64,000 nt of DNA, taken from Limnanthes douglasii subsp. nivea. Taxonomy: Eukaryota; Streptophyta; Magnoliopsida; Brassicales; Limnanthaceae. The notes under the pieces were generated by a model, which was given only the letters and a program-made list of their open reading frames with translations, did not search any database and was not told the DNA's origin. Below, piece by piece: positions 1-11,573 of this stretch. Numbering within the stretch: the first letter of the stretch is position 1; every line of letters begins with the position of its first letter. Both the position numbers and the translations under genes were made by a program. Where the stretch lies: assembly GCA_036936605.1 (NCBI GenBank), contig JAUPFV010000005.1, positions 50,364,742 through 50,428,741 of the forward strand. The letters are read 5' to 3'.

Positions 1-9
1 TAAATAAAA

Positions 10-978
10 GGGAGAATTAGTGATAACCATCATATAGAAATTAAAATTACTGATAACCAGCTGAGTTTTGAAGTTTACTAAAAACCACCTGTAACATAAA
101 TGTTTCCAACAACACCCATAAACATAGAAACCCGTACTACTTTCAACAATTAATTATTATATATATTCTAAATACGACCAAAACAAAATCCATGAGTAAT
201 ATTTTTAGAGAATTTAGGTTTTTTCTTATGTTATGTATCACGCAATTGAATTTTTCTTTCTTTTTAGCAACCAAATGATACACAATTCCGCAACTAGAAT
301 ATAGTTGGTTCTTATGGGCTTATTTCGCCACCAAAGTATTATTTATGCAACTAGTTTTTCTTTTATACGCAACACATTTGCACATCATTCTGCAATTAGA
401 ACACAATTATTTTTTGCATCCAAATTACGCGTATTTACGCAACTAGAACATAACCCATTTAAAAAAAATCAACATAAAAATACACATGTTTTTTGCAACT
501 ACAAAAAATTAGTTGTTCACACTCATTTAACATTTATTTTAACAAAACAAGTTTGTATTTTATATTTTCACATAATGACACTTGTTTAGCAACCAAAGTT
601 CTATTTACGCAATTATTTTATTCTTATTTACGCAACACATTCGCACGTAATTTCAGAATTTTAATATATTTGTTTTTAATAACCAAATTACATGTAATTA
701 CGTAACAAAACAAATGCATAAAATATCTTTCATGAATCTAGTTTTGTTCGTTTTTAGAAAATAAAACCAATTTAGATTTTTATTTTTCGAGTTATATTTT
801 GAAATATATGATATTTAATAAAAATAAAAGAGATAAAATTGGTTAAGGGGGACTTCGGACTGCCAGGTGGTTATCTGTAAATACTCATTTATTACTAGGT
901 GGTTATCCATAATTTATCAAACTTTGAATGGTTATTAGTATAAAACTTTGATGTTTGGTGGTTAGTGATAGATCATCC
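10..978. mobile_element. Non-autonomous Mutator-like TIR element
   Basis: The two ends form imperfect inverted repeats of about 50 bp. The left end reads GGGAGAATTAGTGATAACC and the reverse complement of the right end reads GGATGATCTATCACTAACC. A second AACC block follows at the same distance inward on both sides. The element is flanked by a near-perfect 9-bp duplication: TAAATAAAA at 1-9 and TAAATAACA at 979-987. A 9-bp duplication with long TIRs is the signature of Mutator-like elements. The interior codes for nothing I recognise. It carries degenerate internal repeats: the block near 327 (gccaccaaagt) recurs near 588 (gcaaccaaagt), and motifs such as cgcaact and cgcaaca are scattered through it. 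The open frames at 305-705 are by-products of these repeats. Confidence 0.65.
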
Positions 979-987
979 TAAATAACA

Positions 988-2400
988 TAAACTTAAAAAT
1001 AATGATAAAATAAAATAATAAACTCAGTAATTTAATTATATTAATATTTTAAAAAGTATTTATTTTGAAACTAGTATGGTATATTTGGGACAGTAGAGCC
1101 AAATTTCAAATTTAAAATTATCTAAAAATGTAATATAATATAATAAATATTGTATGATAACTTCTTAAGTATATGAACATAATTGTCGAAATTCTATTAT
1201 ACATTGAACTTTTATAATAAAATATATAAAAATTCAAAATTACTAAACATAGTTATATATATAAATAAAATTGAATGATTATAAAATTATAAAACATAAT
1301 TTATTTTTTAAAACAAAAATATAACTAAGTCTAGTAACTTTATTATTTTAGCGGCTCTCGTCTCCTATTTGTTGAAAGAAGCAAATATATTAGATATTTG
1401 TTAACAAATACAAATATTATGTAGTATTAATGTTTTGACGATGTAACTTTTTGTGTCTCGTCACGTATATATTCTTAATTATTTCCTTTTTAATTCTTAC
1501 AATACAATCTAGTGGGCTCTTTTTATTTTACACGTAAGTTATTGGGGTGAACTAATTTCACATTTATCAATATCCTTCTATTATTTTAGAAAGATTTGAC
1601 GAAAAGACTAATATTTATAAAATTTATGGGCTGTTTGTTATCTTCACATAACCAAGGTGGTCAAATCCTTTATGCATATTTTCTCTTCAGGCCGAATTTT
1701 TTTTATTGACCCATGCAATAGCCTAGGTTTGGTTGGAGTCATAAAAGTTTTTTGATGTGTTTGTGTTAAATTTTACTGAATTTTAACTCGTATTCGCGGA
1801 ACAAAAACTCAGAGGCATTTCTCGATTGCTTCAGTTTGACCATGTTTTTGTATACATTAACAACCTTTGACGATTCAAAACCTTCATTGAGAATAAAACT
1901 TTATTTTGTCAAAAGAAAAATTGTACATACAACATGTAGCATGTTGGTAGGTTAATTTGAACATTTAACTAAATTTTGACGGTCTTCTATAAGCTTGAAT
2001 CTACTTCGAAATGACCTTATGTGTAGTAGATTAGATCTATAGCCCTTTTAGGAGGACAAACAAAGGACTAGTACCAATTCTGAAGCAATGGATGATTCAT
2101 CAGGGTAAAATGGATGTTTAGCTTTGTCAAGATTATGTTTTGTTTAGTTGTGGTTGGCCATAGTTGTACTGTTGCAATTGGTTGTATGTCAAATGTAATA
2201 CTTTCATAATATGTTTCTATACTTAAATATTAAATTTAAAAATATATTTTCATAACTGAAGATAATACTCTAATGGAGGGGCTGACTGTAACTAAAGAAT
2301 AAAATCATTAGAGAAGTTCATGTGTGATGACAGATGGTGAAAACACATGCTTTGAAAGGGAGATCCATGCGTGCGGACTGTTCTGATTTATTTAAGAGAT
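988..2400. other. AT-rich stretch without recognisable features
   Basis: No open frame, inverted-repeat pair or element end that I can support is visible here. If the relic at 2.8 kb belongs to a Tat element in minus orientation, its 3' LTR would be expected to end in the right part of this stretch, but I could not find a TG...CA boundary or a duplication. Confidence 0.5.
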
Positions 2401-2402
2401 TA

Positions 2403-2500
2403 CACGTGGAAAAATAATGGTTACGCCATGGGATTGAATGTATATCGTTGGATTAAAACCATACGGATGGTTAGGATTGATCCAAAGTAAATTATAAATA
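2403..2500 (+). promoter_or_regulatory. Candidate relic promoter (G-box plus TATA)
   Basis: A CACGTG G-box core (in ACACGTGG) lies at 2403-2408 and a TATAAATA box at 2493-2500. They sit upstream of the antisense-type ORF relic that starts near 2.8 kb. The same order of elements is seen upstream of the better preserved antisense gene at 14459, although the spacing differs. With a single eroded copy this could be chance. Confidence 0.3.
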
Positions 2501-2819
2501 GTCATAAATAATGTCATTCTCTATTTTTCCTTTATCTTTTTTATTAATATTCTTAGTAGTATAATTTTCTTATTGAAACTCAAACACACTAAAATGCTTG
2601 TTTGATTTTATCAAAGAATACATCAATGTGTACCAATCTATTATTCATTCAAGCTTTAAAACAAAAATAATAAAAACAAGTCAGTCAAATATAGAGTACA
2701 ACCGTGAGAGACATAACTATGACAGTTAAAATCCTTGTACCAGTGCCCCTTTTAGGTCGCATCACCAACCAAATTATAAGAAGAACACTCAACTTCGAGG
2801 CTATAAAGAAGAAGGCTAA

Positions 2820-5800
2820 AGTCTCAAATAATAAAGAAGGATGATGTGTGGGAGGATGTTGTAAGGGATGATATTATTTCTCTCACAATTATTCATGTCA
2901 TTAATCGGAAAAGTGCATCTCATGTGGCTGCAATAATGACAATCAGAGCTCCAACAACTATGGTTCAGGACATATTTAATGAACCAAATATATTTCAATA
3001 TGTGTTATATTTTCTTAGTGTTTTTCAAACTAAGAAGATGTGTGAGAACTATTATAATTATATATAGACCAAAGATATGTGTGAAAAATTAGAGGAGTTA
3101 GGGATTCCATATAATATGGTGGTTTGGTTCCTAACAAGGAATGATACTCCTTTGGATGATTATGATCATGAGGTGGTCTTCCTCACCTACATATTTAAGA
3201 TTGAGGATCTGTTTTGTTTGAGTTGTGATCTGATGAAGTTTTTCAAGGATACTCAGTATCCAACCTAGTTGGTGTTGAATACCGAAAAGATCTTACTAGT
3301 GGTTATTTTATTGTCACATAAAGTTACCAATACTTCAGTCTCATGAGATTTTTGACAATGAATTTGATTTTGGTCAAAGCCTGAACCTATATTTTCCCGG
3401 TTTCAATAAGACAAAGGTCCTTACTAGCCTTCTAGACTTCAATAATGTTTGGAAGAATGAGTTCGTATACATCATTGGTGACTTAAAGACTGGCATAAAG
3501 TAGAGTAAATGATTGTACTCACTTAGATGAAGCTCTAAAATTAAGTCATTTATCTTGTGACCACCTTATGTAAAAATATTAATCTTATCTACGTATAATT
3601 ATGATTTGTTGATATATTACTTAATGAGCCCGCTAGAGCCGTAAATGAAGAGGAAAACACTTAGTTCAATACATCTTATAAAGTTTTTGTTGCCTCTATA
3701 ATTAAAGTTAGATGCTTCTTTGAGGAAATACTTCAGTCAGGCCATCTTAATGTAAAAAGACTATTATGAAGCCTGTTATTGTGATGATTGAGCTTGTTGG
3801 AGGCACACAAACTAGAGTTGGCAGTACTATAGTTGTTAGGGTCAGTCGTGCAAGTATGGTTGATAGTCTAGAGCATGATGTATCCACAACTAAGTCTTTC
3901 AAATTTGTTAAGGTTGGGTCTGCTAGACGAAAAGGTCTTTTGGCAAAGAGAAAGACTGAGTAGCCTGATCTAAGCCTATATAAAATTTTGGTCTCTCCGG
4001 CGAAGCTAGAGCTTATTAGACCCCTGTTGGAGAGGGTTCAAATTCTGAATATGTAATGCCACTAATTCCTAAGGGGAGGAATAATGGTGTCAAAACTAAA
4101 GTAAATGTGTTTAATACTAAGGTATTAAGCCCTTATTTTGAACTGAAAGTTGTTGATGGTTTTATTGTTGAGAATTTTAGTTGAATCCTCGATGTTACTG
4201 ATCTGCCCAACCAAGTTAGGAATATTTATGCTAGGTTTGCTACCATTTATGACGATTATATTCTTACAATAATAGAGTTGGCTATGTGTTTTGACGTGCC
4301 TCCAATATTTTCCAAATGTGTGTTAATTATTTAAGAGGGCTCAAATCCCGTGGCTCAACTTTTATCATCGGAAAAGGAAAGCCTCTCTAGTAGAGGTAAG
4401 TATTAAGATGGATTTCAAGGCCTTAAGAAAAAAAGGTTGTTGTTAGGGCTGAAACTGAAGTAACTCGTGTATTGGGGCAGCTAATTACCAAAAATTACAA
4501 AGCCATGTTGGTGAAAGGACTTTCAATATGTAGAATACCAAGACTGGTGAAGTTGGTGAAGAGGAGGCCAAGTAATCAGCCAGTCACGATATTTTGCATT
4601 TTTTTCACACGAAGCCAAATTGTAAAGGTAATAAATATCTTGTTATCTAAAGGTCCGAAGGCTTCATAGCATCTTATTGTTGTAACTAATAAAATAAAAA
4701 TCCTTAGAGCGCGTGGTTTAGTTTTTCTATTCAACTGGGTTATTAGGTATTGAAAGTGATAAGTATGTTAAAAACTAGTACAAGCTCGGGTTCCCTTGAA
4801 GAAATAGATGTTGCTAATTCCCAAAAGGTCGAAGGCTATAAACTTCTTATGATAAGGTATGCCACTCTCTATGTTATATTAAAAAATATAAATATTGGAA
4901 AAATGATGATGAGCCAACTAAGGTAGTCTATAAGGTTCTGAAACATTTGAATCATTTGTGCTTATACCGAGGAAGATTCATGAAGTAGTGAGTAAGTATG
5001 TTGTTTCATCCATTCGGATAAGGTTTCCCATCCACTTGTCACTTCTGGATTTGGCCACGAGGCAGCTGGACCTTGGTACAGAGGTATGTTATTCATTTAG
5101 TTTCCTTTTTATTTACTTGTGTATAATGTTTGATATATTTTGATTATGTTGTTGACATTACTAAATGTTTAAATCATGCCTGCCAAACTTTTTCAAACTT
5201 CAAGGATGACCTTCAGTAAATCTTAGAGGTTGTTGATGAGTCATTTAATGATAGTTTAGAGTCGAGGTTTGTCATTCATGCAAAGAGGGCCAATGAAAGG
5301 CTAAACACTAAGCTGAAGTATACGAATTTAATGAAATTGTGTTCAAATATAAAATTCAATCGAAGTATGAAATCATTAGCCAACTGGAGGAAACATTTTC
5401 TCGTAAGTCCCTCTTTATCTCAGAGCTTCATGGTGTGCTCAAGACGATTGAAAACTTTAACTGATCTTTTATTGGTTTTGGAGCCTTCATGAAAAACGTT
5501 ACTCTTCGTCAAACAGAGTGGATCTATCATTTGACCAAAATATTTTACTATGGCTATTGAGAACTAAATCAAGCTTAAGACGATCATAAAACGGACAAAC
5601 CATTGCTCGAATATAGAAGGATTAGTTGAAGGCGATGCTTGATGAAACCCTAAACTAAAACTAAAAAGAGGAAAATATATTGGTTTCCAAGGAAGTTGAA
5701 TGGGCCAAAAAGGTGGATGAATTCAAGGATTTTATGGTTTAAGTAGCCAAGGCTGTTACAACACGTAAAGAAATAACTCATGCTACAATTTCATATAAAG

Positions 5801-6230
5801 TTTCCAAAGTGTGAGTTGGATACTTTGGGGAACTATGTTTCTAAACCGGATATGAGCATCTAATAATCTTTAAAAAAGGAAATTACTTAGTGTATGGGCA
5901 TATCGTGGGAGAAAAAAAGTCAAGAGTTGATTTGGTTGTCCAAAGAAAAGAGGATGATGATGTCAGTGTTGAGCCAAATGTGTATCTTGATCAAGTTATT
6001 ATGTTACATCTCCCAAGTGTTATTAGTGATGTTGCCGACATGGAGCATCCTGGATTAGAAAAATTTTGTAAACCAATTCCCCATGACTATATATTTTGCT
6101 ATGGTATTTATCACTTGCATCTTTTTATTGAATTGTGCTTTAAATGTTTTTGTTGTTTGTTTAGCGTATGTTGTTTGCAAAAAAATATTATGTTGAACTT
6201 GCTCTACTTTTTCCAAATGGAATAATCAAT
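2820..6230 (+). pseudogene. Relic of a PF04195-like antisense ORF of a Tat-type element
   Basis: This is a heavily mutated plus-strand coding relic broken by many stops and shifts. Around 3160-3260 the translation contains EVVFLTYIF followed by a Leu/Phe-rich stretch. This aligns with NEIVFFTELFNWGLRFPLDP of the better preserved gene at 14459-17418. Near 3450 the phrase WKNEFVYIIGDLKTG matches WRSQFLFVSGSWENG of that gene. Downstream parts (about 5200-5450 and 5890-6080) are Lys/Glu-rich and look like the coiled-coil and acidic C-terminal regions. The strand relation to the integrase relic at 6.9-7.3 kb (convergent, minus) repeats the layout of the 13.5-24 kb element. The similarity is weak and by eye, and the exact limits are uncertain. 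Confidence 0.4.
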
Positions 6231-6880
6231 TTTAAAATGTTGAGATTTGAATAAGGACTACGTGAGATCATTGTTTGGATATATCTAGAAATAACCAAAC
6301 ATCATTTTTTTAAAGAGTGCATGGCTCTTTTGGTGAAAATCATCATGAAGTACTTTCGTATTTTCATTTGTTCAATGATGGGGTAGTCGAAGCTTAAAAA
6401 ATACTGAAAGTCAAGTTCAATCTTACCTTTTAAGTTATTAAGTATTTTTCATTGATAATTCTGATAGTTAAATCTTTTCAAGGGGATGAAAGCTTATTCT
6501 CGCTTATCCTTAGTCAATCTTGATATTATTCGTTTGGAAAGCAGAAGCTCTTTAAGACGGTGCAAGCTTATTCATAATTATTACTTTGTTATACTTTAAA
6601 GCTAGGCCAAATACCTCGTACGTGTTATAGACTATCCTTAGGTATCCATACTTACCCTTTGTATTTAGATATTATTTTTCCTTATGATTGTGTAAAATTA
6701 ATGCAAAAAAAGTAAATAAAACATATGTAAAGGTAATAATAAAAGTTTATTAAAGTAAGTATCTCTTTAAAACCTTCATGCACCACCGGATTATGAAATA
6801 TTAAAACTTATGTATAATAAATAGTTTACATATATATAATAATAATAAGGTCGGAACTTATTAAGGGTGGTATACCTTTA
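6231..6880. other. Spacer between antisense-ORF relic and pol relic
   Basis: No gene is visible. By position it corresponds to the spacer at 17419-17880 of the intact relative, where the two convergent transcription units end. The sequence is AT-rich and I could not find the paired palindrome seen in that relative. Confidence 0.4.
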
Positions 6881-7295
6881 AGCGCTTAATGTTTCATCGA
6901 TGTCAAACATTTTTTCTTTCTTCATCCAACAGACTATACAATTTTGGCTTTACTTTAGCTTCTAGAGCAAACACATATTCCCAATTTAAGCCCTATTTTC
7001 CAAGATGTTTTTCATTTGTATGCAAGATTACTGTCCTTAGAATTCGATCTCCTACTTCAAATATTTTGAACTGAACATTGTATCATATCAGTTATGTATA
7101 CGAGTCTTGTAATGCATAAAGAAAATGTACGCTCTAATCCTTATACCTCAACTGCGTCCAATTTGACGCTTCTTACTATTGAATTATTACCCTCCTTGTA
7201 TATTAGTATTCGGTAGGAAAGCATAGCACTTTCGGCTAGGACCACTGCTTTCGTGTCATATACCAAAGAAAATAAGGTTTTTCTTATGTCCAAAC

Positions 7296-8198
7296 TGTTA
7301 GGGTAGCGACCAAAGTTCCACATCCCACATCGGTAAAACATGGGAAGGATCAATGGTATATAAGTGAGAACATATCTCAACTAGTATGAGGCCTTTTGGT
7401 AGTGGACAAAATGCAAAGCCGTGAGGGCCTTCGGGTGCCAAAGCGGACAATATCATACTAGTGTTGAGATCGGTTGTGTTCTTACTTATATACGGAGGCG
7501 GAATATGCGGAACCCCATTCACAACACCCATATTCCCAACACGTGGTATCAGAGCTCCAGGCCCAGACAGTATGCGATGTGGTGGGTGATGTGGGTGAAA
7601 TTCTCATTAGTCGAACATGATGAATTAGTAGCCATGCTCAAGATCCTTGTTTGGAGTGCCCGTGGCTTATCAAGCAGTGTGGCTTGATTTGAGGCTCATC
7701 AAGCATTGTGGCTTGATTGGAGAGATCCTCGTTTGGAGTGCCCGTTGCTCATCAAGCAGTGTGGCTTGATTGGAGTGTATCAAGACGGTGGTACTTGTTT
7801 GGAGGGGCGCTAAGGAATAAGGCAGGATGGTCGAGATCAGATAGATCCGCTGTAAAGTATCTAGAGATCAGGCAGCCCCAACCTGATTAGAGTGAGCGGA
7901 TGGATGTCAATTGAGAGGAGGCTAAAGTGGTACTTTGTTCGAGAGGAGGATTTGTTAGGGTAGCGACCAAAGTTCCACATCCCACATCGGTAAAACATGG
8001 GAAGGATCAATGGTATATAAGTGAGAACATATCTCAACTAGTATGAGGCCTTTTGGTAGTGGACCAAATGCAAAGCCGTGAGGGCCTTCGGGTGCCAAAG
8101 CGGACAATATCATACTAGTGTTGAGATCGGTTGTGTTCTTACTTATATACGGAGGCGGAATATGAGGAACCCCATCCACAACACCCATATTCCCAACA
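7296..8198 (+). mobile_element. Complete TRIM (terminal-repeat retrotransposon in miniature)
   Basis: Two 246-bp LTRs at 7296-7541 and 7953-8198 begin TGTTAGGG and end CCCAACA. I count three differences between them, about 1.2%. The element is flanked by a perfect 5-bp duplication CAAAC (7291-7295 and 8199-8203). A primer-binding site TGGTATCAGAGC (tRNA-iMet type) starts at 7544, two bases after LTR1. A purine-rich tract (GAGAGGAGGA, 7941-7950) precedes LTR2. The 411-bp interior has no coding capacity and contains several repeats of the type tcaagcagtgtggcttgat. It must be mobilised by another element's enzymes. Low LTR divergence suggests a recent insertion. Confidence 0.93.
7544..7555 (+). 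promoter_or_regulatory. Primer-binding site of the TRIM
   Basis: TGGTATCAGAGC is complementary to the 3' end of initiator tRNA-Met and is the standard minus-strand primer site of many plant LTR elements. It lies two bases from the end of LTR1, as expected. Confidence 0.9.
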
Positions 8199-8489
8199 CA
8201 AACATGGTGTGGTTATGTAGGAACAAATTACTTCTTACATAAAGTCTTATCAATTGCATGTTGCACTCTTTTTGATTCCATAAAAAATATTTATGTTTGT
8301 TACATCAACATGTCTATTCCCTTGAAGGTGTACATTAAATTGAATTAACCTTGCATATATGAAGTATCATCATATCCTTGATACCTCAGTATGGAAATAG
8401 TCAATCCAGGGTTGGTAAATATTAAATCAAGAGCTTCATTCAAACAAACAATTTTAGTCCCTCTTACATAAAACATACCTAAAATCTTG

Positions 8490-8710
8490 TAGATGATATC
8501 ACATGGTATATCAATAAAACAAATATTTCATGTCATTTGTTCCATCACTAAACAATCACGTGCTTCATCAATTAATATCTAAAATGGTCCTAAAAGCCTC
8601 TCGATGATATCTCATCGTCTATCAACAAAATAAATATTTCATGTCATTTGTTCTTTCACTAAACAATCACGTGCTTCATCAACCAATATATAAAATGATA
8701 TATCTCCTCG
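8490..8710. repeat. 111-bp tandem duplication inside the hAT relic
   Basis: The block containing atttcatgtcatttgtt, aacaatcacgtgcttcatca occurs twice, the second copy shifted by 111 bp (for example 8529 versus 8640). It duplicates the VDEARDC...EQM motif of the transposase relic. The copies have since diverged, and 111 is a multiple of three. Confidence 0.75.
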
Positions 8711-8845
8711 ATCATACAATATGGATAAGTCATCTCAATTGCACAACAATTAGTCAACTATATTTAAATTGTTATAGAAGTCATATGAGTATTAATTGAA
8801 ATATTTATTCTTATAACTTTAGTGATTAAATTCACTATTTTCATG

Positions 8846-9670
8846 TACAGATAACATTTTTTTTTTCTGAAACCGCGAGTACCTGACCCTAGCCAACTCG
8901 CAGGATAGGTTATGGGTTTTAAAAATTTCCTACAGATGAGTTGCGGTTTTGAAAATTTATTATCCGCCAGGTTTCGGATGGGTTATGGATTTAATAAATT
9001 TACCACGGGAAAACCCGAAACCGATCCACATGATATCTATTAGTTATTCTAATATTTTAAAAATTAATACATGATATATTATTATTTTATGGATTCTAAA
9101 ATTATATTATAATGTTATTCAATTTGTTTTTTATTATTTGTAATTTATTTATTTATTATTTTATTTTTGATGGTTTTATCACTATTTATACTTTATTTTA
9201 TTTAAAATAATAAATTAGCTTACATTTAACAAATATAAAGATTTAAATCCAATAAATTTTTAAAAAAAGTTTCAATTTTTTTAAATAACTTTATATATTT
9301 AAACAACAAATATAATTTACTAAAAATTTGAATAAATGTAAATTCTAAATAATAAATATGTTTTATAAATTTGTTACTAAATTTTTTAGATTTGTTACTA
9401 AATTTTAGAGTTTATATTTAGTATATTATTATTATTATTATTATTTTAATATATTATTTTTTATTGTTCTAATTTTTATTGGATAGTTAATTACGAAAAA
9501 ATATTTTATAGATAAATAAATGATCAATGGGTACCCGTACCGAAAAGGTTTGAACATAAAAAATCTCTTATCCGAATAAGTACCCGAACCCGTCGCGTCT
9601 AAAAAATAAGCATGAGATGGGTTACAGGTTTAACAATATCCGCACCCATCCCGACCCATTGCCATCCCTA
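8846..9670. mobile_element. hAT-type MITE inserted in the hAT relic
   Basis: The right end is cccattgccatcccTA, the inverse of the common plant hAT terminus TAGGGATGGCAATGGG. The left end TACAGATAACA is a decayed version. An 8-bp duplication flanks it: TTTTCATG (8838-8845) and TTTTCACG (9671-9678), 7 of 8 identical, the length expected for hAT. The outer parts are rich in ACCCG/CGGGT-type motifs and the centre is AT-rich. It has no coding content. The transposase relic reads on across both sides, so it inserted after that gene was already there. Confidence 0.8.
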
Positions 9671-10330
9671 TTTTCACGCAACCAATTAAGCATCTTCATA
9701 AAATTTCTTTTATTAAAAGAAGATGTGTCCTCATCATCACCTCTAAAACGCAGGTATTGTTTTAATAGAAAATAAACTGCTTATAAGGAAACAATTACAT
9801 GTTTTTAATATTGAATGTTCATAACTTCTTTGCATATTATTATGTGTCATATTTTGCCTCTGTTTTTTAAAATTCTCAAATAATTTTGTAGCCACGCTGT
9901 AAAACAATTAACATCCCTAACATGGTCACCAAATTTACTACTAACATGTTTCCAGTTTACAAAGTAATTGTTTACAAATGTATCGTCTTCCTCATACCCT
10001 ACGTTACTTCTTCTAAAAATATAACAATAATAAAAAGTTGTATCCTTAACAATTTTATACTTGAAACACGCGCTTCTCTCGAACCAAATATCTCTAAAAC
10101 ACCTATTGTTTTGGCTTATTTTTTTTCTCGGATGAGAGTAACAAATCGGCTCACAAATACCCCAGGTAATATATATTCTCTCCAATCTTATCTTTAATTC
10201 TCACATCATAAGTCTCAATTGATTTTCACAAACCAAGGTCACTCGTTACGTCATCTGAATTAATATCTTGATGAATTGTTTTCTAATATTTTCAATAATC
10301 TGCCTAACATTCTCATTATATAGACTTTGA

Positions 10331-10952
10331 ACACTAGTTAAACCAACTAATGTTTTTTGTTATTTTAAAACATTTTTTTTATTTAAAGCCTATTTAGTCT
10401 AGTTTGATAAACCCAATTCATTTGTATATGGTTTTTTTACATAACTCTTTCAGATATCTTATCAAACAAAATAGTAAACATTAAAAATTTGGTAAAAAAC
10501 ACCCCTTCACCTCCTAACGATGGGTATACGGTTGTATTACATATTCAACAAAAGGATGGAAGTTGTGTATCCCCATCCTAACCTTATATCCATCATTGTT
10601 TATAGCTATCAACAAGAACTAATGTTAACATGACCAAATGTGAGTAATCACATGACATGAAGAGATTGGCTACCATAATTTGACCGAACTAAAAAATGAA
10701 TAAAGGGGAATTTTAATAATTCTTATTTTGTATTTTCTTGTTCTAATTAGATTTTTGGTAGGCTTTTATTATAGAAAGTACACATGTAATTATAAAAAAA
10801 ACTATCATGCATATTTTAATGAGAGAGAATTTTAGATATTTTATATAGAAAGAAGAAAATAAATAAAAAAATAAGTGAAATTAAGTTCAACATCTCTAAT
10901 ATGGTTTTTAAATTTATGATTGGTTCTTTGAATATGATGATCTCTTTATATA
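10331..10952. other. AT-rich stretch without recognisable features
   Basis: No element end or coding relic can be supported. The minus-strand frame at 10816-11016 runs into the foldback element and is not a gene. Confidence 0.5.
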
Positions 10953-10961
10953 GATATTTGA

Positions 10962-11370
10962 GGGTTTGAACAGTAACTCGTCCCTGGACTATCGCATTTG
11001 GTGACAGATAGTCCATGGACTTTCAAAAGTCTGTTCGTAGTCCTTGGACTATCTAGTTTGAATAAAGTTAATCCCCTTGTATGTGTTTACTATCAATTTT
11101 TGTGACTGATAGTCCCTCCACTATTCATTTTCGATAAATTTAGTCCTTTGACTTTCTATTTTTGATAAAGTTAGTCTCCTTAATAAACATGCGCATGGGA
11201 CTAACTTTATCCAAACTGGATAGTCCAGGGACTACCAACAGAATTTTGAAAGTCCAGGGACTATATGTCACTAAAATTGATACTCCCGGGACTACCAACG
11301 GACTTTTGAAACTCGAGGAACTATATGTCACCAAAGTCGATAGTCCATGGACGAGTTACTGTTCAAAGCC
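10962..11370. mobile_element. Foldback-type element with 9-bp target duplication
   Basis: Almost the whole element is an imperfect palindrome. Its left outer arm contains TTGAACAGTAACTCGTCC and its right outer arm is the reverse complement, GGACGAGTTACTGTTCAA. The arms extend inward about 190 bp with repeated tagtccatgga / gatagtccaggga phrases. A perfect 9-bp duplication GATATTTGA flanks it at 10953-10961 and 11371-11379. The long arms with little spacer fit a foldback or hairpin MITE, and the 9-bp duplication suggests mobilisation by a Mutator-type transposase. The frames at 10816-11016 and 11162-11506 cross its boundaries and are not genes. Confidence 0.85.
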
Positions 11371-11500
11371 GATATTTGACTTCAAAACACCCAGTCAAGA
11401 TATTTTGACAATGAAAATTTCTTCCATGTGGCCATTTGACTTTAAAATATTCAATGAGTGTCATCTAGCTATTAGAAAATATCTATTGAACGTCCCTCAC

Positions 11501-11573
11501 CTATGACGATTTTGATAAATTTAGTCATTGATTCTTCAAGCGTCATAGACTAAATTTATCAAAACCTTCATAG
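11501..11573. repeat. Imperfect hairpin with 27-bp arms
   Basis: The left arm (11501-11527) and the right arm (11546-11573) are inverted copies sharing the core TTTTGATAAATTTAGTC, separated by about 18 bases. The phrases resemble those of the foldback element just upstream, so this may be a remnant of a related element. Confidence 0.6.

Larger units (their letters stand above)
6885..8230 (-). pseudogene. Integrase C-terminal relic of a Tat-type gypsy element, split by a TRIM
   Basis: Reading the minus strand across the TRIM gives SYITTPCLDIRKTLFSLVYD and then TKAVVLAES, SYRILIYKEGNN and KLDAVE. This is the familiar integrase C-terminal stretch of Tat-lineage elements (family pattern WAYRTTP..STGETPFSLVYGTEAVVPAE). 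The frame is continuous across the insertion point of the TRIM at 7296-8198, so the TRIM inserted into it. Towards 6885 the match to the downstream chromodomain-free tail is poor. Upstream of about 8230 the sequence changes to a hAT transposase relic. No complete ORF remains. Confidence 0.6.
8250..10330 (-). pseudogene. hAT-superfamily transposase relic (ZMYM1-like, TTF/DUF4371 type)
   Basis: Several blocks are readable on the minus strand. KDTTFYYCYIFRR, FVNNYFVNWKHVSSKFGDHV and CFTAWLQN (about 10070-9870) match the TTF-type domain. LRFRGDDEDTSSFNKRNF (about 9765-9700) matches the family motif LAFRGHDES...NRGNF. ILVDEARDCLVKEQM (about 8690-8640) and GYDDTSYMQG (about 8390) follow, in the order found in plant transposase-like proteins annotated 'zinc finger MYM-type 1-like'. 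The reading is interrupted by stops, by a MITE at 8846-9670 and by a 111-bp tandem duplication. It is non-functional. No terminal inverted repeats of its own were found. Confidence 0.7.

Noticed and set aside
305..705. Two overlapping open frames as possible small genes
   Set aside because: They lie inside the Mutator-like element and are made of degenerate non-coding repeats; no domain or codon pattern.
7296..8198. The TRIM as a Cassandra element with a 5S rRNA-derived promoter
   Set aside because: I do not see a convincing 5S rRNA internal promoter in the LTR; it is an ordinary TRIM as far as I can tell.
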